Assembly (NCBI GenBank): GCA_013396655.1
Contig: WBMV01002769.1
Coordinates: 1-64,000, forward strand
DNA: 64,000 bases
Direction: 5' to 3'
Source: Campylorhamphus procurvoides
Taxonomy: Eukaryota; Chordata; Aves; Passeriformes; Dendrocolaptidae
Shown here: positions 1 through 11,228 of the stretch, piece after piece
Position numbering within the stretch: the stretch's first letter is position 1
How the letters are laid out: every line of letters starts with the position of its first letter
Made by a program: the position numbers and the translations under genes
The notes under the pieces: generated by a model
Told to the model about the DNA's origin: nothing
The model's database searches: none
What the model saw: only the letters and a program-made list of their open reading frames with translations

Positions 1-3000
1 CCCCAAACCTTAGGCATCACTAGCATCACTAGTTTAGATGTTAACTGTTGATGTACAAGAGAAATGAACACTCAGCACCTGCAGGAGATGCCCTTCTGTA
101 ACTCTTTCACCTTTAATTTGCAACAGAGAGACGTGTTCCTAAATCCCTTGTAGAAGGTCTGTTGCCACCAGGAGTTAAATGCAACAAAATTTGCCTAATT
201 AACGTAGCCAGATGGTTTCCTGACAACATGCCAGTTCTGTCATGACAGCATCTGAAACTGTATATGCCACTTAAACAAAAATTTCAATTCAAAATCATGT
301 AGGAAAACCTGACATACCATTCCTTGGGACAGAATTCCAGTTACAATCACAAAAGAACTTTCCTAATCTCACCTTGCAGAAAAATAAAATATTAGCATGA
401 AATAACTCATAAATCCCTATCATCATATAACATAACATTTTGTACAGTGGCCAACTACTGTGACCTTATGACCATTAATAGCAAACTTTGCATTCTTGAA
501 ATCTGTCAGTCTCCTTGAATCTTTCATGTTTGCAGCCCAAAAGCTATTCTTGCAGGGTTAGCTTTGTGTCAGATATCATGAGAGCTGCATCACTAACCTG
601 CCACTGAGTTCTTCCCTCTTATTTAATGTATTAGGACATGTCTGGAATCCACTTCTTCGGGAAGAGGAATGGCAAGTGAGAAAGGAGTGAGTCAATCTTC
701 TACTAGTATGCTGCTAGTATACTTTATGCTTCAGTGGCTGTATTTTTATCTACATCAAAGGGCTTTGCTTTGCTTTCTCACCTGGGTCCTCCCCTCTTTT
801 GTGCTAAACTGGGAGTTAAAAATTCAGTACACTGAAAAGTGAACTCCGAGGGGAACAACATCTGTTAAGTGTTGGTAAACAGACTCCTGTTAGAAACATT
901 TGTACATTTTTTCTGCTACTTTTTAAGTAGTCAGAGCAAATATTAACTCTTTGTTACCACAAGCAGAGTAATAGTCAAACAAGCAGAAAATGCATAAAAA
1001 CCCCGGTGTAGTTGTCTTTCACAAATATGAAGATTAATTAGGTGACCAGAGTTCAATGGAAAGACTTTTTCAAATAGAAATTCTGTTTACATTGGTTCTC
1101 TAATAACAATCAGGGCCTAGATTTGTCCAATCCCCTCTGTATATAAACAGTTCTTTATCTGCATCATCTCAACTAACAGTATCTCCAAGATTACATATGA
1201 TTTATCCTGCTTATGAGTAAGAATAAAGTATTCATGTTTTTTTCTCAAGTAGCTTTATTACATTACAAAAAATCTATTTAAAAGAAAAATGTTACCCTTT
1301 TACGTCTTTCTAGCCAAGTTAAAGTCCGAGTTCTATCAGACACTCCCTCAGCTACACATATTAATACATGATGGCCAACATGAGCTTATCAAGAGTAAAT
1401 CTTGTCTAATGATGGAAGTAATAGACCTTGTTCACAGTGAAAAGGCAAAAGGACTAAGCGTTACAGCTAAGTTACAGGTTTTGACATAACTTACAGATAA
1501 CATTGCTGGAAATTGCCTTACAAAATAGAGTCTTAGGAAATACAGCCAGGAGTTTCCAAATTGTGTTCACTGTCAGTGATTTCTACTTCCATCCTAGGTC
1601 AAAAGCAGATGATCCTCAGGTTCTTTGTCACCTCCAAAATCTGTGAGTCACCGATACAATTTCCCCATCTCAGGGTGTCAGCAATCAAAGACGCTCCCCA
1701 ACTGTTAGAGGGCTTATGCAAAGGCAGAGGAAGGAAATAAAAAGTTGAATTTTTTATCATTTATACATAATGTCACTGAAATCCTTTGCAAGTGTCCAAG
1801 AGAGAAAAATCTATGTTTCCTGGGAAATACTGCACACAAGATTCAATAAGAGGAGCAGCAAAAGCTCTTCTCTTCCTCTCCCCTTGGGCTGCACAGAGAC
1901 TTCAAGAAGCCATACTTTCAGTGCCACTCCTCCCTGCACACAGGGATGCAAAAACAGCTTGGAGACAAACACAGATACACAAATATATCCTTCAGTTTTG
2001 TTTTTTGCCCAAGTGGTCCTTTCCTCCAGAAAACAGTGAGGGTGAGCTGTGGTCTGGAAAAGTCTACAGTAAGAGGAATGCAAAACTGGGTTGTAAATGG
2101 TCTGTGGTCATCAACAGGAGAATGCACTGAGAGGGATCGTACAGGAACTGTCCCTTGTCCAGTGCTGATATGAGTGTGTTAATTTGAAAACAGGGAGGGA
2201 CTGCAAGTCTAGAATTCAAAATACCCTTGTCAAGTTCCAGAAATGTCTTGAAATAAAAAGATGCAATTGGAAGGAAACAGCTATGTAGCAGTAGACATAA
2301 AGTGTATACATTAAGTGCCGAGAAATAATTTCAGTGGGAATACTACAAATGAGACATGAAGAAATCCTTCGTTATTCAGCATGACTGAAGTCTAATTAGG
2401 GTACTATATAAATAAGTCCTAAAAGGTCTAGGGAAGTATACTAAAAGGGACTGTGGTCCTAGAAAACAAATTCTCTTAGAAAATACAGAGTTTATAGTCT
2501 AGGAGAAAAAAGGAATAAAAAATAAATAAATAAACAAAAAATATATTACACTAGCCTTCAAAATGTAAAACATCACCAAAGAGAAAAAACATTGTTATAC
2601 CTAATTCCTGTGGCTAGAACAAAAAATAGTCTTAAAAGAACTAGATTTAGGCAATCTGAGGATAAGAAATACTCGGTCCCTAGAAGTTTTTAAATAAAAG
2701 ATGAAACAGATCTTTGTGAACCACTATTTAGATATGAAAGGTTGTTCTCATGCTGCCCTGGCTTTCTCTTTGTTGATTTTGCTTCTGTTTCTGCTCAGAA
2801 TTAAACTGTGAAACCAGTGAATTAAACTCAGACCCACAAGGCATCCTATATGACTTTTGTGCCTCCTTAGCAGTCCTTTAATGCTTGGATGATGCCCAGT
2901 TCATTATGCAAACCATTTGCATCTTCTTAGTAGAACTCTCTGGAGGAGGACTAGCTCAGTCATTTACAACCTGTGCATGGGACATAATGCGAGAGGAGTA

Positions 3001-5495
3001 GATCCAGCAATTCCCAATACCATGCCACCACTGAACAATGGAGGCATCCTAATACGGCTCCAGTCTGTATACCCACCAGAGGCACAATAACATATCCTGA
3101 CCCTAAGAAAACATGACTGAAAACCTGTTTTACCTGTTGCTGATCTTCAACAGTGCAGCTGTGATGTGCTTCAGCCACTGAACTATAAAGCAACACCCCA
3201 GCACTCCCAAGAGGGTACATCCGGCTCTACAGTACTGTATCTGTTCAGTCAAAACCAGTGAGCAGACCTCCCTCAGGAACAGCCCCAGTAGAAGAAAAAG
3301 GTCCAGCCCACATTCCTACAAATTTTGAGTAACTGTCCTAGCTCCTGCAAAGGCAGGGTGATTTCCTAAACGATATGCCAGGCAGCCCTACTTTTAACTG
3401 AAAGTACTGTGGCCTGACTTACCTGACACCTGAGCACTTTACAAAATCTCCTTTGTCATTCCCCCAGTAAATAAGCCAGTTTCCTCCACATACATCAATA
3501 GTGTCATGCTATCATCTAGACCTTCTTTATGGGTGTGTGGCAATGTATGCACAAGCATCTGGAGCTTTCTGTGTGCTCTGAAACTATAGAAAATCCTCTA
3601 TTTTTATTTTTTTCATGCATCATCAGGAAAAAAAGCAGTGATTGTGCCTGGCATTTCTTAATTCACAAGGAGAAATTAGGGAGGCTGCTTATAATAGGAA
3701 CTGAGTCCAGCTTTGAGACTGTGGACAACTGAAATGCAAAAACACCTGTCAACCACCTCAAACAATTGAATTAGAACAACATAACAAAGAAGGAAGCATA
3801 TAAAACCAGACTGGTATAAAAAGAGATGGAGAAAAAGACCAAACATAAAAAAATAGAAAAATCTTTAGGGCATTTTAACAGAGACGTGTTTGCTATGTGT
3901 TTATGAGTGTTATCAAAATCTACTAAAAGTCAGTAGTCAGCCCATCTCATTTAAGATTCCTTCGATTATAATGGGAGTTTGAGCAACATCTTCATTCTGT
4001 AAAACTTGCATTTATGAGAACAAACACAGATTTTATTAAATCAAACATCTTTATGACACATATTGAGCATAAAATAGATGATTACCCTATAACTCGAAGA
4101 CAAAACTGAATTAAATATTGATCCATCCAAACCTTTAACAGCCAGAAAACAACTTAGTTGTCATGGATCTTGAAGGTTCTAATGGTTTAGATGAATACTG
4201 TAACACACACTAAGGCAGATACTAAAGCATTAGAAAATAAAGCACAAGGTTTCAAGTTATTTGTTGGAAGTTGTAAAAAATAAAGTGACAGCTGCAAGAG
4301 GTAAAAACCTAATGAAAAATAGCAAAGTCTGAAGAAAACTTCAGTGCAACGATTAGGACTTGGATGAATGAAGTCAATTTCTAACCTTTCTGGTAAAGGT
4401 GAAATGCATCAAGTGAGCAAGATTGCACAGGGAGAAGGTGACAGCATTAATGTTATTTTTTTAATTGATAGCACTATCTGTCGTGGTTGGTTGCTGTGCA
4501 GGTTTGCTTTATGTTTTCCTCAGAGCCTTGAAAATAAACAAATTAACCATAAGCTTTCTGTCTAGACAATGCTATGACAGGAAAATATATAACAGAAAAC
4601 AGGTTTCTATTTTACTTTCCAAGGTGTACTGCAGATATGCAGAAATTGAAATAGCTTTATGAGTTACAGGAACAGCAGTGTGTCTCTATTCTATGCTCTT
4701 CTTCTTCCTGGATTTGTTCATTTTTCAGACACTATATAACAGAAGATTTTCATGTTCTCTGCTGTACTGGGCTGAAAAGGACAAAATTTGACCTGCATTA
4801 AAAAGGCATGTTTTGTATTTTATCAGGAGCAAGCAGTGCTAATGTAACTAAAACAAATTCAAACCACAGTGAAGCTGAGGTGAGATAGAATGAGTCTGCA
4901 TTGTTGAATAGTGTCTGGATATGGTTGGTAAAACTTTTACTTTCTCAGGGCTGTGATGGTAAAGCAGTTAAATGAGTATTCCAGTAAACTGCATCCATAA
5001 TCCACTTTATATTTCCCCCCAGCACTTTCATCTGTAAATATGTTTGTTTGGAAACACCTTTTGCTGCTAGTTTCTGACTAATGCTTTGACTTTGACTAAG
5101 GTCTGAATGAGAACAAACTTCACTCACATTACCTTTCCAGGTTAGGAGCTGACTGCCGAGAGCTACCATCCACATTAAGTTTTTCAACTTAATGATGTGA
5201 TTACCCATCAGTCAGTTCCTTCATTTAGATTTTATTTTCCATGAACTGCTTGTAAGAACCTCCTGTGGAAGGATGTGATAAACAGTATGTGAAGTTAAAC
5301 CATCATCCAATACTTCTGCCTCAGACAGAAGAACCGATAAAGATGTCACAAGAAAGATGTTAGCTGAAATCTATCAGTAGTTGAAAAATCTGTTCTTATA
5401 CTCTAGGGGCTCATAGATGAACTATTAAAACACTTGATTCAGGAATTGTGGAAATTAGCCCAATTAATATGTCTCTCTGAAAGTATCCCTTCTCA
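1..5495. other. AT-rich unique DNA, no gene seen
   Basis: No recognisable gene or interspersed repeat. Overlapping open frames in both orientations at 1770-2173 have no recognisable domain and look like chance frames in a locally GC-richer patch. A short AAAT-type simple repeat lies at about 2514-2541. A minus-strand splice-donor-like site near 3417-3423 is described under findings. Confidence 0.6.
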
Positions 5496-5526
5496 CCCCC
5501 CACACCCACTCCCCCACCTCTGCCCC
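5496..5526 (-). other. Canonical G-quadruplex motif on minus strand
   Basis: The plus strand carries C runs of 6, 3, 5 and 4 at 5496-5501, 5505-5507, 5511-5515 and 5523-5526, separated by 3, 3 and 7 bases. The minus strand therefore fits the G3+N1-7 four-run quadruplex pattern. It stands out in an AT-rich setting. No gene or promoter is visible next to it, so any function is unknown. Confidence 0.75.
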
Positions 5527-5827
5527 AAATAGAGTTATGGACATGTAAACCTTTCCAATGTTCCACAATTTCTAGAATATTGAGGTAAATTATTCCATAT
5601 CATATTTTGTCCTAAATCCTTGAAGAACTCTGGTGTACATTTTACTGTTCAAGAGAACACCATCAAATTTTTCTGCTAATTACCTTTAATCAGTGCATTC
5701 CCTTACCTTGTCTATGTGCACATTATTACTATTAAGTGTATTAAGTTTTCTGTCATAAAAAGATTGATCCAAGCTCTTTTCTTTTTTTTCTTCTTTTTAT
5801 GTTCACATTTTTCACATTGAATATGTT

Positions 5828-5882
5828 ATTTACATTAATGTTAAAATTAATTTAACAGCAATTTACATTAATGTTAAAATTA
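5828..5882. repeat. Two-copy tandem repeat, 33-bp period
   Basis: An identical 22-base string (atttacattaatgttaaaat plus ta) occurs at 5828-5849 and again at 5861-5882, a spacing of 33 bases. This is a simple local duplication in AT-rich DNA. Confidence 0.8.
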
Positions 5883-7100
5883 TTTTGGCAAAACCTTAAA
5901 TGCTCAAAGTTTTTATAACTAAGTTGATCAGAATCAATACACATTTTTTATACAGAGACTGTTAAATGTCAAAGTTGTGTTGAATAATATTTTGTCATTT
6001 GTGTATGATGAAAAAGGGAGTGTCACAAATTCCCCCAAAATGTAAACATGAGAAAGGATAGCTGTGATTAGTGAATGAAATCTTAAGAGAAGCCAATGAA
6101 AGCAGCAGCAGAAAGGATCACTTTATGCAGTTCTTTTTCAAAATTAAGCAACTAGGCATAAAACACACAGAACCAAATTATTTTTCATTGGTTCTTTAGT
6201 CCAATCACATTTTCCTGAGCTGCACATTTTTCAGTAAGTATAAAATAAATGTGACAGACTATGAATAAATAGTCATGCAATTAAATAATATATTTTAGAT
6301 TATTTTTTAAATAATTAAAAATCAGAGTTGAACTACTGAGGGTCATCTAGGAGAGGTTTCTACGTTGAGTTACATGTTTTGCAGACTTTGAAGCTCCTCA
6401 AAATAATTTTGAAATCTTTCAAATTTGGTTATTATTTAAAAGCCTGTAAAACAACAAAATTATTTAATGCAAAATAAAACAACAAAACTGATAATACATA
6501 TAATCTAGTAATACAGAATGGAGCCCTGGAGAAATAATAATAATTGTATTAATAATAATAATAGCAATAATTTTCCTGTCTTGCCAATTAATTTGTTATT
6601 TTAAAGCTACTGTAAATTTTAGAAACAGATTTTAACTTGGGTTTTTTTAATTATTTATTTCTTCCTAATCAAACCATTACACTCAAGTATCACAAAATGA
6701 TTCTGGTCAGCTGGTAAAATTGATTCTCGGAGGAAAAAGTAGTATTTGAGTGATAAACACATCCTTTTGAAATTACTGACCTGCTACTGAAAAATTGTGC
6801 ACTTCTTGTGTGGCAAATGAAAGTAAAAATATTTCTGTAATAGAGGTTTAGTACTTTTTTTCCTAAGGTTAAAATGCTCTCCAGAACTGATACCACTGAA
6901 AGTGAGGACAATACTTACTTGAATCAGATTTTCAAGCAAGGTATTTGCATACACATAGCAACCCCCTGCAGATTGTCTTCATCATTCTTCATTTTTTAAT
7001 TACTAAGTAGAAATGGGTATTTTCAATTTAGATTCCCTACTTGGTCACAAATCCCTGGGAATGTAAAATAGCCAAGGGAAGTAATCATCACTTTGTTTGG
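5883..7100. other. Very AT-rich unique DNA, no gene seen
   Basis: No gene is recognisable. An AAT/AATA microsatellite lies within it and is listed separately. Short open frames at 6690-6911 (-) have no recognisable features. Confidence 0.6.
6532..6571. repeat. (AAT)n microsatellite, interrupted
   Basis: Runs of aat units (gaaataataataattgtatt, then aataataataatagcaataa) form an interrupted trinucleotide repeat of about 40 bp. Confidence 0.85.
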
Positions 7101-7733
7101 TGTGGAGGTTTTGGTTGGCTCCCTGTCAAGCCCAAGGGCCAGCCACACAGATTTCCCGCCTCCCAAGAGGGAAGGGAAAAAAAACTACCCAAAAAGACAA
7201 TTTTAATAAAAGTATACATATATATATATATTCACATATATTACAATTGTATACAATCAAACACTATGAATTGACAGAACAAATCCCAGAACAACCCCCC
7301 AGAATGGAAAAGGGAAAAAGGGGAAAGGGGGAAAAGGGGAAAAGGGAAATGGAAATGGGACAAAAATGGGTAAAAACAAACAAAACAAATACACACACTC
7401 ATAAACTCAGGGAAAAGCTCAATAAGAACTAATACAATCAATTCTCACCAACACTCCCCTTAAGACAAAGCAGGTCCTTCCCCTCCGTCCGGCTGGGACA
7501 GCAACTGCTCCGAGAGGCCTCAGCTCACAGAGATAAGAGCGAGGCCGGCACAGAGAGCTGATGTCCTCCAAGCACATGAACGGGAGAAAAGAACAAAAAA
7601 GAGAGGGAGGAAATCTTCCTCCTGTCTTTATATACACCTGATTACATGAAGGAACGGTGTGGAATACTTCCTTAGTTATGACCTTGCTACCAAGGAAGGC
7701 CCAGACAAAAACCAAGAAAACTAAACCACCACA
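7101..7733 (-). mobile_element. LTR-like element (probable solo LTR of an endogenous retrovirus)
   Basis: The segment begins tgtggaggttttgg and ends ctaaaccaccaca, so its ends form an imperfect inverted repeat of the TG...CA type typical of LTRs. Read on the minus strand it has a TATA-like tatataaag at about 7626-7634 and an ATTAAA-type polyadenylation signal at about 7202-7207 near the far end, the expected U3-R-U5 order. A homopurine stretch lies at about 7304-7360. No gag, pol or env reading frame flanks it, which fits a solo LTR. I could not find a matching target-site duplication, so the limits are uncertain. The right side might extend to about 7827. The family is not identified. Confidence 0.5.
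7312..7346 (+). other. G-quadruplex motif inside the LTR-like element
   Basis: G runs of 3, 4, 5, 4 and 3 occur at 7312-7314, 7320-7323, 7327-7331, 7336-7339 and 7344-7346, separated by 3-5 adenines. This is a five-run match to the G3+N1-7 pattern in a pure purine tract. The G-rich strand is antisense to the proposed LTR transcript. Confidence 0.8.
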
Positions 7734-7827
7734 CTCAGGAAATGAACAAACTAGTAGCCTTCTTGCAAAACCAGAGACAGAGCTGGTGTAGCTACCCAAC
7801 AAAATTAGTTTTGACAACCTTACTACA

Positions 7828-8689
7828 CGTACCTTTTTAAGTTACAGAAAGCTGCATTAGATGGGCTCTGGTATTTGAACACTTCTGGAGCATGTTAGAA
7901 TCAGAAGACATTTCTTAGGACAACTGTAACTGCACGAAAAACTTACAGGGAAGTTTTATTTTATAAAACGCTTTCTCCTTTTAAAGACACTGCCATATTC
8001 ATGAGCCTCTTGTGCTTACCATTGAGTTATGTCATCATAACCCTAAATTTACACCTTGCAGATGCTGTTCAGATGCCTCTGTGAAGCCTTCCTGATGTTG
8101 AACCCAAGGGAAATCCTGCCTCATGCTCCAGGTCTGATAACACTTGGCTGCATGAACCACTATGCTGGTTGAAACAGCCAGGCTGTGTGCTGAATCCTCT
8201 GCATCCTCTGCCTCCTGATACTAAACAACTATACAAAAGCCAGCAAACACCTAGCTAGGCACTGAGACAAACCAAGAGAGTTTGAGTGGATCCTGCTTTC
8301 AATACTGGGAAGATAGTAAAGGTAGAGTTCAGCTGGCCTAGCTTTGTATGTTTGCAATACATACAAATGTTTCTGAATGTTTTCAGTCAGAAATGGGAAA
8401 CAGAATTCAGACCATTACCCCTGTGATTCTATAACAGCAAGCTATAATCAACTGACCAAAGTGCATCTTAAATGGAGTCTAGATGTTTCCACTAGTGTTC
8501 TAGGCAAGATGCATCCCAATCCACATGTTTCTGCATGGTGCTTTCGTGTAGTCCATAATGAAAACTCAGTTATTTCTTTGAACCCATTTGACTTCTACAC
8601 GACCTTAACCAAATTCAGCAACCCCTAAATTAATGGTTTATGATTAATTTCTAGGATATAAACCCTCCAAACGTTGCATGCGTTGGACA
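7828..8689. other. Unique DNA, no gene seen
   Basis: No recognisable gene, RNA or repeat. The open frame at 8377-8628 (+, 83 codons) shows no domain, signal peptide or other coding hallmark. Confidence 0.6.
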
Positions 8690-8819
8690 TTATCAGTACC
8701 TACTGGCATCATGTACCATCAGTACCAGCAGGCATCATGCTGAAGATATTGGAAGGCATTGACACCTATCAGCATCTACAGATACTGATACTGACAGCCA
8801 TTAGCACCTATCTGCAGGT
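8690..8819. repeat. Degenerate minisatellite, about 26-bp period
   Basis: Two adjacent 26-base units at 8690-8715 and 8716-8741 share atcagtacc followed by ggcatcatg. More diverged segments up to about 8819 keep fragments such as tatcagcatctacagatact and attagcacctatctgcagg at roughly the same period. The first two units are clear; the later ones are tentative. Confidence 0.55.
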
Positions 8820-9939
8820 AACCTGTCAATGCCTGTGCCTCCATCTCATAGAGCTGGTATTTTTGATCCATATAGTCTTGGATCGATTTAGGTAAGAAGT
8901 TTTAGCTCAAGTCTCAAAAAGTAATAGCATTCATCTCTTAGTAACTTGAGTTAATGACTCAGCTTTTATTACTGAATACAAATGCTTAATTTAATGGACA
9001 GAAATGCTTGAAACTAAAAATATAAAAGCAAAGGTACATGTAAAGTATCTGCTCAACAAGGATCTTAGTTACATTCAAAGATATTTTAAAGCATAATGAG
9101 ATATATGAAAGGCAACTCTACCATGGCTCAGCCATATTTGCAAAGTAGGTAATCAAAGAGATGAACAATAGAAATGAGCTATTGTACATGACCTGTTCTT
9201 GTAGAGTGTATTCTTCAGGGACAAAAGGAATGGTACTAGCATACTACAGAACAGGAACTGAAAATACAAAAGAAACATAGTCAAGAATTAACTCTGACAA
9301 CATTGTTGTTGTTCCTTCTCTCTACAAAATATTTTAAGAACAAAAAATATAGTCCTGGGTAATTCCTTTTTTCACGGTAATTTGATTGTATCTTCCACAT
9401 CAATTTGTAGGGGTTTTTTTTAAGAAGCAGTGCCTGGTGGCATCTGTATAGAAAAAACAGTTTTCCAAGGCAATCCACTTTCCTTCAGCAATCCACTTTC
9501 CTTTGTGCACTGATCATTTCAGAGCATTCATGTCCTCTTTTCATTTCACACTGAAGGAAGTTATTTATTCTATTGTACGTGGCTCTCTCCCGCCCTCCTC
9601 ACTTCCTCTTTTGCCCTTTATTTCACTGAGCTGTGCTCTGTATATTTCCATCTAACAGCCATCACAAAACCCCAGTTGTCTCCTTAATACATTTGCCTAT
9701 TGTGAGAGCCAGACAGTGCAGCCCAGCTCTCTGCCAGCTCCCTGCTCCACAAGAAATCAAGTAGGAGGAGGTCAACCTTTAAGCCACAGAATGACTCTGA
9801 GTGAAACCGTTGCTCACAGCTTTGCAGCTTTGCAGTTCTGTAGAAGCACAGTGGGTCTAATCTAAATTTGGCAGTAAAGTCCACTAAGAGGTCAGTGCAC
9901 TCTTGCTATGCGCTCATTCCCTGTGTTTTCCTTCTAAAG
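8820..9939. other. Unique DNA, no gene seen
   Basis: No recognisable gene or repeat. The short minus-strand frames at 9281-9478 and 9684-9884 have no recognisable features. The 3' end of the block supplies the pyrimidine tract of the exon candidate that starts at 9940. Confidence 0.55.
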
Positions 9940-10001
9940 AAACCACTGGGAATATTCCTCAAAACAAGTGATGCCACTGTGATTCAGCTGATGGGCAGCA
10001 G
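9940..10001 (+). other. Candidate internal exon (62 nt)
   Basis: A pyrimidine-rich tract (ctgtgttttccttctaaag) ends in AG at 9938-9939, and a textbook donor cag|gtaaga follows 62 bases later at 10002. Between them only one of three frames is open. It starts at the first base, reads KPLGIFLKTSDATVIQLMGS, and leaves two bases of a split codon. The other two frames contain stops. I do not recognise the peptide. It could be an alternative or non-coding exon, or a chance pairing of splice-like signals. A second acceptor-bounded segment lies 1.15 kb downstream at 11153. Confidence 0.25.
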
Positions 10002-10046
10002 GTAAGACAGCCTTGAAGCAGAAGAGGCCTCTCACATCCATTTTAT

Positions 10047-10086
10047 CCATATATATATGTAATATATATACATATAGTGTATATAC
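10047..10086. repeat. TA-rich simple repeat
   Basis: An interrupted run of ta/tata units with gta and cata interruptions, about 40 bp long, close behind the candidate donor at 10002. Confidence 0.8.
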
Positions 10087-11152
10087 GAAAACTAACAGTC
10101 TACTCTATTATGCTCTTGAGTCTTGTGAGCTAATATGCCTTAGCTTCAAAATGACTGCAGGCCATATTCAAGCTCTGTTGCAGTAGAACAGCAACCATGC
10201 CCACTGTATAGGAACATCCTCAAGTGAGAACAGAGTACTGTGAATTCTGCTTTTTTACAGAAGGTAGCTGAAAGAAGTCTGTTTCCAGTTGCATTCTCTG
10301 CTGGTGGTGGTCAGAAAAATCAACAATTAGAAGGATTAGAAAATCTGTAAAAAAGACAATATAATTTTGGAACATGGCTTTGTAGTTATAATGCACAAGG
10401 GTATCTAAGCTGATTTCTCATCAAGAACACTTAAAACAGAACTTCAAATTATGTCAGAATATTCAACTCCAACTGATAATTTTTATGTTTATCTCGACTA
10501 TGCTTCAGTAAACTTTGCAAAGAGAAAATTACAGGCACAATCCTTATCAATAGTAGCAGAAGACTTAATGGGGAAAAATATGTACAACATTAAAAGCATA
10601 TTCCTCAATTAAGGCAAATCAGAGATATACTGAAAAAAATCACAGTAGTGTTTTTCTTTTTATTAGAATTTTTTACTGTTTCAAGCAGAATGAATTTAAA
10701 ATGAAGTTAAATGTCCTAAACAGCAAGTCCTCATTCTCTTCTACAATAAGGTTTATTCTACTTCTTCAAACTTCAGCAAAGTATTTGTCAACACATAAGT
10801 ATACAGACAAGTAGAAACTTAAAATATTAATAGTGAACAACTGACAAAAAATACTATTTATAGCATACTATGAAGTCCACAGTTGCACTAAACCCCTAAA
10901 AGTCTTCTGGGGACACTGTAAAAACCCCTGAATTCTTATATTTCAACCCAGCAGCAACAAAGTATTAGAAATGCTTATGACAAAACAGGTTGCTGCATAT
11001 TGGCACCACCTCTGTCAAATTACCTCAGTAACTATTTTTTTAAGCTTCTCTTTTTAAAACAAAGTGACCGATACAGACGTTTACTTTTGTATATCATATG
11101 TATTCGAATAACCATGTCTTACAATTTTTATTTCTGCCTGTGTTTTTTACAG
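10087..11152. other. Unique DNA, no gene seen; possible intron
   Basis: No repeat or gene is recognised. It lies between two splice-site-bounded exon candidates, so it would be an intron if those are real. Confidence 0.5.
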
Positions 11153-11227
11153 TATGAAAAATGGAATCTCAGACATGAAACCATCAACAGTGTCATCCGG
11201 GGATTAATAAGCAGATTTCCCAAATAA
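11153..11227 (+). other. Candidate 3'-terminal exon segment
   Basis: A strong acceptor-like tract (tttctgcctgtgttttttacag) ends at 11152. The following bases are open for 24 codons in one frame, beginning YEKWNLRHETINSVIRGL and ending in TAA at 11225-11227. A second frame is also open for about 17 codons, and the third has an immediate stop. An AATAAA overlaps the stop codon at 11223-11228, too close to the exon start to be a normal polyadenylation signal on its own. If joined to the candidate exon at 9940-10001, the split codon would select the shorter frame. I do not recognise either peptide. Confidence 0.22.
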
Positions 11228-11228
11228 A

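Noticed and set aside
1770..2173. Cluster of overlapping open frames
   Set aside because: Frames overlap in both orientations with no domain, splice support or codon pattern that favours one of them.
2950..2975. A-box-like tagctcagtcatt suggesting a second tRNA or SINE
   Set aside because: The GG of the A box is missing, no B box follows at the right distance, and there is no CR1-like tail.
8419..8434. CR1-tail-like ctgtgattctataac
   Set aside because: No CR1 sequence is recognisable upstream of it, so the match is too short.
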